From Bacillota bacterium (GTDB lineage Bacteria; Bacillota_A; Clostridia; Clostridiales; Clostridiaceae): 10,123 nucleotides of DNA. The notes under the pieces were generated by a model, which was not told where the DNA came from, ran no database searches, and saw only the letters and a list, made by a program, of their open reading frames with translations. The stretch spans positions 1 to 10,123 of the forward strand of contig JAJXYA010000378.1 in the NCBI GenBank assembly GCA_021780795.1, in the 5' to 3' direction. Within the stretch, counting starts at the first letter, position 1, and the number at the start of each line of letters is the position of its first letter. Below, piece after piece: positions 6,444-10,123 of the stretch. The translations under genes were made by a program, and so were the position numbers.

Positions 6444-8306
6444 ATGTTTGAAAGCTTTAAAGAACTGCTTATAGGTAAACCACTAAAATCAGAAGATATT
6501 CACCATGAAAAGTTCAGCGTTTTCCGTGGACTTCCAATTTTATCTAGTGATGCAATATCATCTGTTGCATATGCCTGTGAAGAGATACTATGGGTACTTA
6601 TTCCCGTTATAGGTATACTTGCATTCAAATATACATTTTTTGTATCCGTGGCTATAATAATCTTGTTATGTATTTTAATTTTTTCTTACTCACAAACCAT
6701 TAATAGTTATCCTAAAGGCGGTGGCTCATATATTGTATCTAAAGATAATTTAGGTACCATGCCTAGCTTAGTTGCTGGAGCTTCACTGACAATTGACTAT
6801 ATACTTACTGTGGCAGTAAGTTCCTGTGCTGGTACGGCAGCAATAACTTCTGCATTTCCTTCACTTTTAACCCATAAGGTATCAATAACAATTTTAATTA
6901 TTATAATCATGTCAATTGGTAATTTAAGAGGAATAAGTGAATCAGGTAAATTATTTAGTCTTCCTACTTATTTATTTGTAGTTATGTCAATACTTATGGT
7001 GATTTACGGTATTATTAAAGTATACGTTTTTGGGTATATTCCTCACCAAACTGGAGCTATACCTAATGCGGTAGGAGGTATAGGTATACTTATATTTCTT
7101 AAAGCGTTTTCAGCTGGATGTACGGCACTAACAGGTATTGAGGCAGTTAGTGATGGGGTTCCAAATTTTAAGGAACCAGCTCAAAAAAATGCTAAAACTG
7201 TGCTTTGGTTATTATTTGGCATTGTAGTAATTATTTTTGGTGGAATGGCTTTTCTATCTACATTATACCATGCTGTACCCAGCTTTGATAAAACGGTAAT
7301 ATCACAAATGGCAGAGCAAGTGTTTGGTAGAGGTATTTTATTTTACGTTATGCAAATTGCAACAACATTAATACTTATAATGGCTGCAAATACAGCGTTT
7401 ACAGACTTGCCACTGTTACTTTCTTTTATTGCAAGGGATGGTTACGCACCAAGACAGTTTTTAAAACGTGGAGATCGGCTTAGTTTTTCTAATGGGATAA
7501 TAGCTTTAGCAGTCTTAGCTTCCCTATTAGTTATATTATTCAGAGCTGAAACTCACTTTTTACTACCACTTTATGCATTAGGTGTATTTTTGTCATTTAC
7601 TCTATCTCAAACTGGTATGGTAATGAGATGGATTAAAAGTAAAGAAAAAGGTTGGCGATACAAAGCATTAGTTAATGGGTTTGGAGCTTTTATAACATTT
7701 ATTACTACTTTAATAATAGGTTATAATAAATTTATACATGGTGCTTGGATAGTTTTAATTTTGATACCTGCTATAGTTTATATTATGAAGCAAATACGTA
7801 ATCATTATGATGATATTGCTGATCAATTAAGTATGCAAGATATGAATATGCCTAAAATTTGTTCTAAAAGTGCAAGACATTTTATAGTACCTGTTGGTGG
7901 ATTAAACAAATCCGTGTTAAAAACTCTTAATTATGCAAAATGCTTATCCGAGGATATAATTGCTTTTCATGTATCAGTTGATGAGAAAGAAACTGAAAAG
8001 TTGAAACAAAAATGGGAAAAATACAATATAAATATACCTTTGATAATAAGGGAAGCTCCATATAGAGATACTTTGGAAAAACTCATGGAATATATAGAAT
8101 CTGAGGAGTTTCCAGGTGAAGTAACAGATATGGTTACAGTTGTTATTCCTCAATTTATTGTTAGTGCTTGGTGGGGAAATATTCTTCATAATCATACTGC
8201 ATTATTTTTTAAAAATGCACTTTTAAAAAATAGAGCTATTGCTGTAATAACTGTACCATATATAATAGAGCATATTGAAACACTTGAAGAAGACATTAAA
8301 AAATAA
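6444..8306 (+). CDS. kimA: KimA-type high-affinity potassium importer (APC superfamily)
   Basis: The 620-residue protein closely resembles Bacillus subtilis KimA (formerly YdaO, about 607 residues) as I remember it, from MFESFKELLIGKPLKSED through LPILSSDAISSVAYACEE, YPKGGGSYIVSK and DNLG. It has 12 membrane helices up to about residue 455, then a cytosolic C-terminal domain. Asp36, Tyr43 and Asp118 align with KimA Asp36, Tyr43 and Asp117, reported to line the K+ site. Family knowledge: KimA works as a K+/H+ symporter in the cell membrane and is inhibited by c-di-AMP binding to the cytosolic domain dimer. The ATG is preceded by GGGGAGGG (6430-6437). The gene stands alone, divergent from the tetR-TSUP operon, and ends in its own terminator. 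The short leader shows no ydaO-type riboswitch, unlike the B. subtilis gene. Confidence 0.9.
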   Translation: MFESFKELLIGKPLKSEDIHHEKFSVFRGLPILSSDAISSVAYACEEILWVLIPVIGILAFKYTFFVSVAIIILLCILIFSYSQTINSYPKGGGSYIVSKDNLGTMPSLVAGASLTIDYILTVAVSSCAGTAAITSAFPSLLTHKVSITILIIIIMSIGNLRGISESGKLFSLPTYLFVVMSILMVIYGIIKVYVFGYIPHQTGAIPNAVGGIGILIFLKAFSAGCTALTGIEAVSDGVPNFKEPAQKNAKTVLWLLFGIVVIIFGGMAFLSTLYHAVPSFDKTVISQMAEQVFGRGILFYVMQIATTLILIMAANTAFTDLPLLLSFIARDGYAPRQFLKRGDRLSFSNGIIALAVLASLLVILFRAETHFLLPLYALGVFLSFTLSQTGMVMRWIKSKEKGWRYKALVNGFGAFITFITTLIIGYNKFIHGAWIVLILIPAIVYIMKQIRNHYDDIADQLSMQDMNMPKICSKSARHFIVPVGGLNKSVLKTLNYAKCLSEDIIAFHVSVDEKETEKLKQKWEKYNINIPLIIREAPYRDTLEKLMEYIESEEFPGEVTDMVTVVIPQFIVSAWWGNILHNHTALFFKNALLKNRAIAVITVPYIIEHIETLEEDIKK

Positions 8307-8330
8307 CTAGCAGGTTGCTAGTTATTTTTT
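8298..8330 (+). terminator. Terminator of the KimA gene, overlapping its stop codon
   Basis: AAAAAATAACTAGCA (8298-8312) and TGCTAGTTATTTTTT (8316-8330) are perfect 15-base arms around GGT. The left arm contains the last lysine codons and the TAA stop (8304-8306). The six T residues at 8325-8330 complete an intrinsic terminator; the A-run makes it potentially active on the minus strand too. Confidence 0.9.
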
Positions 8331-8341
8331 AACTTTATAGA

Positions 8342-8371
8342 AAATCATCACAGCAGATTAATTGATGATTT
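8342..8371. repeat. 9-bp inverted repeat
   Basis: AAATCATCA (8342-8350) and TGATGATTT (8363-8371) are perfect arms around a 12-nt loop. There is no T-run after it. It sits between the two terminator-like hairpins and may be a decayed terminator or an mRNA 3'-end structure. Confidence 0.4.
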
Positions 8372-8387
8372 ATAACAAGAACATATA

Positions 8388-8427
8388 TAAAGCCCTAATT
8401 ATCCAATAGTGAATAATTAGGGCTTTA
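8388..8427. terminator. Strong hairpin, probable terminator for the PAP2 gene
   Basis: TAAAGCCCTAATTAT (8388-8402) and ATAATTAGGGCTTTA (8413-8427) are perfect 15-base arms around a 10-nt loop. It lies 30 bp past the stop of the minus-strand PAP2 gene. The T tract is short and interrupted on both strands (TTTATATAT on the minus strand), so termination strength is uncertain. Confidence 0.65.
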
Positions 8428-8456
8428 GTCACATTTAAATAATTTAACTAGTAAAA

Positions 8457-9041
8457 CTAAATAGATTTTGCTTTATTTTTAAAAATATTAAGGCTAATAG
8501 TGAAATATTTATCTAAATATTTATTTAGGCCCTTGTTCATACAAAACTTATAAATCGCAATAGTAATGTAAGACCATATTCCAGCTATAAACCATCCACC
8601 AAGAACATCTGTTGGATAGTGAACTCCCACATAAACTCTACTAATTCCTACAAGAATTAAATATGTAAATATAAAACCGCTTATTAAGTAAGCCACCTTT
8701 TTGTTCTTTATGCGTTTAATTATAAAGTAAATAAGCACAATACCTATAGCAGTAGAAATGGAAGAATGGCCGCTAGGAAAACTATAACCATGAGCTTCAG
8801 TTAGTTTTATTCCCATAGGTCTGTATCTTTTTACTGTATTTTTAAGTATCAAGTTGGTAAAACCAGTAATACCTATGTTAAATATACAGCAAATAGCTTC
8901 TAATTTGTTATTCAAAAGATATAATATGATAAAACCCAACAGGGTAATTAAAATCTGAGCGGCAGGGTCTGAAGATTTTGAAATAGCAATAAAAAATTGA
9001 TCCCATTCCCAATTTATAGAATTTGTTAAATAATAAAGCAT
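8457..9041 (-). CDS. PAP2-family membrane phosphatase (undecaprenyl-diphosphatase BcrC-like candidate)
   Basis: This 194-residue integral membrane protein carries all three PAP2 catalytic motifs in order: KNTVKRYRP (Lys67, Arg74, Pro75), PSGHS (89-93, His92) and SRVYVGVHYPTD (134-145, Arg135, His141, Asp145). His141 is the expected nucleophile and His92 the acid/base. About five to six helices surround them, and a Lys-rich tail ends the protein. Such proteins remove phosphate from lipid phosphates at the outer face of the membrane. In firmicutes a common role is recycling undecaprenyl diphosphate, as in BcrC, which also lowers bacitracin sensitivity; phosphatidylglycerophosphate phosphatase activity is the main alternative. 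An in-frame stop lies just before the ATG, so the start cannot move upstream. The likely ribosome binding site GAGAGG is 14 bases away, longer than usual, suggesting modest translation. The gene is monocistronic. Confidence 0.88.
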   Translation of the reverse strand: MLYYLTNSINWEWDQFFIAISKSSDPAAQILITLLGFIILYLLNNKLEAICCIFNIGITGFTNLILKNTVKRYRPMGIKLTEAHGYSFPSGHSSISTAIGIVLIYFIIKRIKNKKVAYLISGFIFTYLILVGISRVYVGVHYPTDVLGGWFIAGIWSYITIAIYKFCMNKGLNKYLDKYFTISLNIFKNKAKSI

Positions 9042-9105
9042 TTTAATTTATTCATCCTCTCTATATTACATAAATAGAAAATCACAATTAAGTCATAAGC
9101 GACAC

Positions 9106-9120
9106 TTGATATTATATCAA
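9106..9120 (-). promoter_or_regulatory. PAP2 promoter (extended -10) inside a perfect palindrome
   Basis: Read on the minus strand, TG-A-TATAAT (9119-9111) is an extended -10 element, about 70 bases before the PAP2 ATG. The -35 is poor, as is common with extended -10 promoters. The same bases form the perfect odd palindrome TTGATATTATATCAA, arms of 7 around one base, so a regulator bound here would block the promoter. Confidence 0.5.
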
Positions 9121-9327
9121 AAGCTGCAATTAAAAGATAGTTTTATATTGATTATTAACATAAGTTTAAGACTTGTTTTATATTTTACAATTATAGTCTT
9201 TACTGAAAATTATTTATAAATACGTTTTTTTGAAAAATGATTCATGTAGTATTAATGTTTAAATTATTGAAAATATTAATAAAAAAGAATATTAAATTAT
9301 ATATTATAGCAAAGCGTACTTATCTTC

Positions 9328-9351
9328 ATTCTAAACAAAGAAGTTTAGAAT
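9328..9351. repeat. 9-bp perfect inverted repeat, operator-like
   Basis: ATTCTAAAC (9328-9336) and GTTTAGAAT (9343-9351) are perfect arms around AAAGAA. There is no T-run, so it is not a terminator. The size and spacing fit a dimeric regulator site, but no promoter can be placed next to it. Confidence 0.4.
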
Positions 9352-9448
9352 CACAAATGCAAATTTATCTATCTTTTAAGAATAAAGCAATGGTAGCATA
9401 CAAGTATATATATTTGTGTGCTATAATTTTACATAAATGAGCTTTAAG

Positions 9449-9475
9449 AATAATTAATGTAAATACTTAATTATT
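9449..9475. repeat. AT-only inverted repeat
   Basis: AATAATTAA (9449-9457) and TTAATTATT (9467-9475) are perfect arms around 9 bases, just upstream of the candidate promoter at 9478. With no G or C in the stem it may be a chance feature of this AT-rich DNA. Confidence 0.25.
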
Positions 9476-9477
9476 AG

Positions 9478-9505
9478 TTGTTTATATACAATAATAGGAT
9501 ATAAC
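9478..9505 (+). promoter_or_regulatory. Candidate promoter for the ACT-PAS regulator gene
   Basis: TTGTTT (9478-9483) and TATAAC (9500-9505) are 16 bases apart and about 60 bases before the ATG. The match is moderate. Confidence 0.4.
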
Positions 9506-9567
9506 GATATAGAGGAAGTAATAATTTATAAAAGTTAAATCCTTCAAAAGAAGTAAGGAGGAATAAT

Positions 9568-10123
9568 ATGGAGAAGAATATTAGATTTGAAATAATAACT
9601 AAAGATAGATTGGGGATAACTGTAGTAATATTAGAAAAAATTTATAAGGCGGAAATAAACCTCCTTTCTGTAGAAGTGTTTCCTAAAAAGATTTGTGTTA
9701 AAATGCAAAATATGGATGATATGAAGAAGGAAGCATTAAAAAAACAGCTTTTTACAATAGATGATGTTGTTATGGTTAATGAAATTAACTTACTTAATTA
9801 CGAGGAGAATGAAAGAAAGCTTTTAGCTATTTTAGATTCAGTGGATGAAGGAATAATGGTTATAAATAAAAAATTTCAAATAGATCTATTTAATAATTAT
9901 TGTGAGAAAGTATATCATTGTAGAAAAGAAGAGGCTATAGGCACTGATATTAGGGAATTAATAGGTCAAGATGCTCCAGCTGTAAAACTTATTAATAGTG
10001 GGCTTAAGTATGATAATGTTGAAGTGAATTTTAAAACAGAAAGAGGAGAAGTACATTATCTAACTACAGGTAGACCAATTATAGATGATAATAATATTAC
10101 TATAGGGGCGGTTGCATCTATTA
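9568..10123 (+). CDS. TyrR-like regulator, N-terminal ACT and PAS domains (3' end beyond the window)
   Basis: The frame is open from the ATG at 9568 to the window end, 185 residues and one extra base. AAGGAGG (9555-9561) lies 6 bases before the ATG. Residues 5-72 read as an ACT domain (FEIITKDRLGITVVILEKI, with the DRLG turn at 13-16), which in relatives binds amino acids. Residues 81-185 read as a PAS domain (LLAILDSVDEGIMVINKKF at the start). This order is that of TyrR, where an AAA+ sigma-54-interaction domain and a C-terminal helix-turn-helix follow. In Clostridia many such proteins are sigma-54-dependent activators of amino-acid or fermentation genes. Because the effector part is outside the window, a histidine kinase or another output cannot be excluded. 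Its target genes are probably downstream of it, also out of view. Confidence 0.8.
   Translation, partial: MEKNIRFEIITKDRLGITVVILEKIYKAEINLLSVEVFPKKICVKMQNMDDMKKEALKKQLFTIDDVVMVNEINLLNYEENERKLLAILDSVDEGIMVINKKFQIDLFNNYCEKVYHCRKEEAIGTDIRELIGQDAPAVKLINSGLKYDNVEVNFKTERGEVHYLTTGRPIIDDNNITIGAVASI

Larger units (their letters stand above)
9042..9567. other. 526-bp gene-poor AT-rich intergenic region
   Basis: No supported gene lies here. It holds the PAP2 promoter on the left, a candidate promoter for the ACT-PAS regulator on the right, and three dyads (9106-9120, 9328-9351, 9449-9475). A 67-codon plus-strand frame at 9237-9440 has no ribosome binding site and a low-complexity Lys/Ile-rich translation. 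No sigma-54 promoter of the GG-N10-GC type was seen by eye. The length leaves room for a small RNA, but none can be defined. Confidence 0.6.

Noticed and set aside
9106..9120. FNR site (TTGAT-N4-ATCAA)
   Set aside because: The half-sites are separated by five bases, not four, so it is not a standard FNR box.
9237..9440. Small 67-residue protein gene
   Set aside because: No ribosome binding site, low-complexity Lys/Ile/Tyr-rich translation, and no recognisable domain; most likely chance in AT-rich DNA.

Overview
This is an AT-rich window with A/T-rich codon use, strong AGGAGG-type ribosome binding sites and several Bacillota-type proteins. Together these point to a chromosomal segment of a Clostridium-like anaerobic firmicute. 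It holds six complete protein genes and two that run off the ends. I see no rRNA, tRNA, CRISPR array, transposase or phage gene.

Left block (1-4850, plus strand): the 3' part of an APH-fold small-molecule kinase gene, then two half-transporter ABC exporter genes. The two ABC proteins carry complementary defects in their ATPase motifs, so they very probably form one heterodimeric exporter with one working and one degenerate ATP site. Between the two ABC genes lies an intergenic repeat built of degenerate 7-base units. A perfect 15-bp hairpin at 4811-4847 closes the block and also serves the convergent gene on the other side.

Middle block (4851-8330): a minus-strand operon of a TetR-family regulator followed by a TSUP (TauE/SafE-like) permease, divergent from a plus-strand KimA-type potassium importer. 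The 165-bp divergent region holds a very clear promoter for the regulator (TTTACA-17-TATAAT). Two tandem AATGAA-N6-TTCAYT dyads, exactly 21 bp apart, lie across its -10 and start region, which is the layout expected of autorepression. The KimA leader shows no recognisable c-di-AMP (ydaO-type) riboswitch. The KimA gene ends in a terminator hairpin that includes its own stop codon.

Right block (8331-10123): a cluster of hairpins, then a minus-strand PAP2 lipid phosphatase (BcrC-like candidate) with an extended -10 promoter inside a perfect palindrome. A 526-bp gene-poor, AT-rich gap with several dyads follows. Last is the 5' part of a plus-strand regulator with ACT and PAS domains arranged as in TyrR; its effector domains lie beyond the window.

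The genes share membrane themes (export, anion/sulfur-compound permease, K+ uptake, lipid carrier phosphatase) but do not form one pathway. The best candidates for undescribed biology are the split-site exporter with its kinase neighbour, the heptad repeat between the exporter genes, and the TetR/TSUP control region. Nothing here proves a wholly new system.
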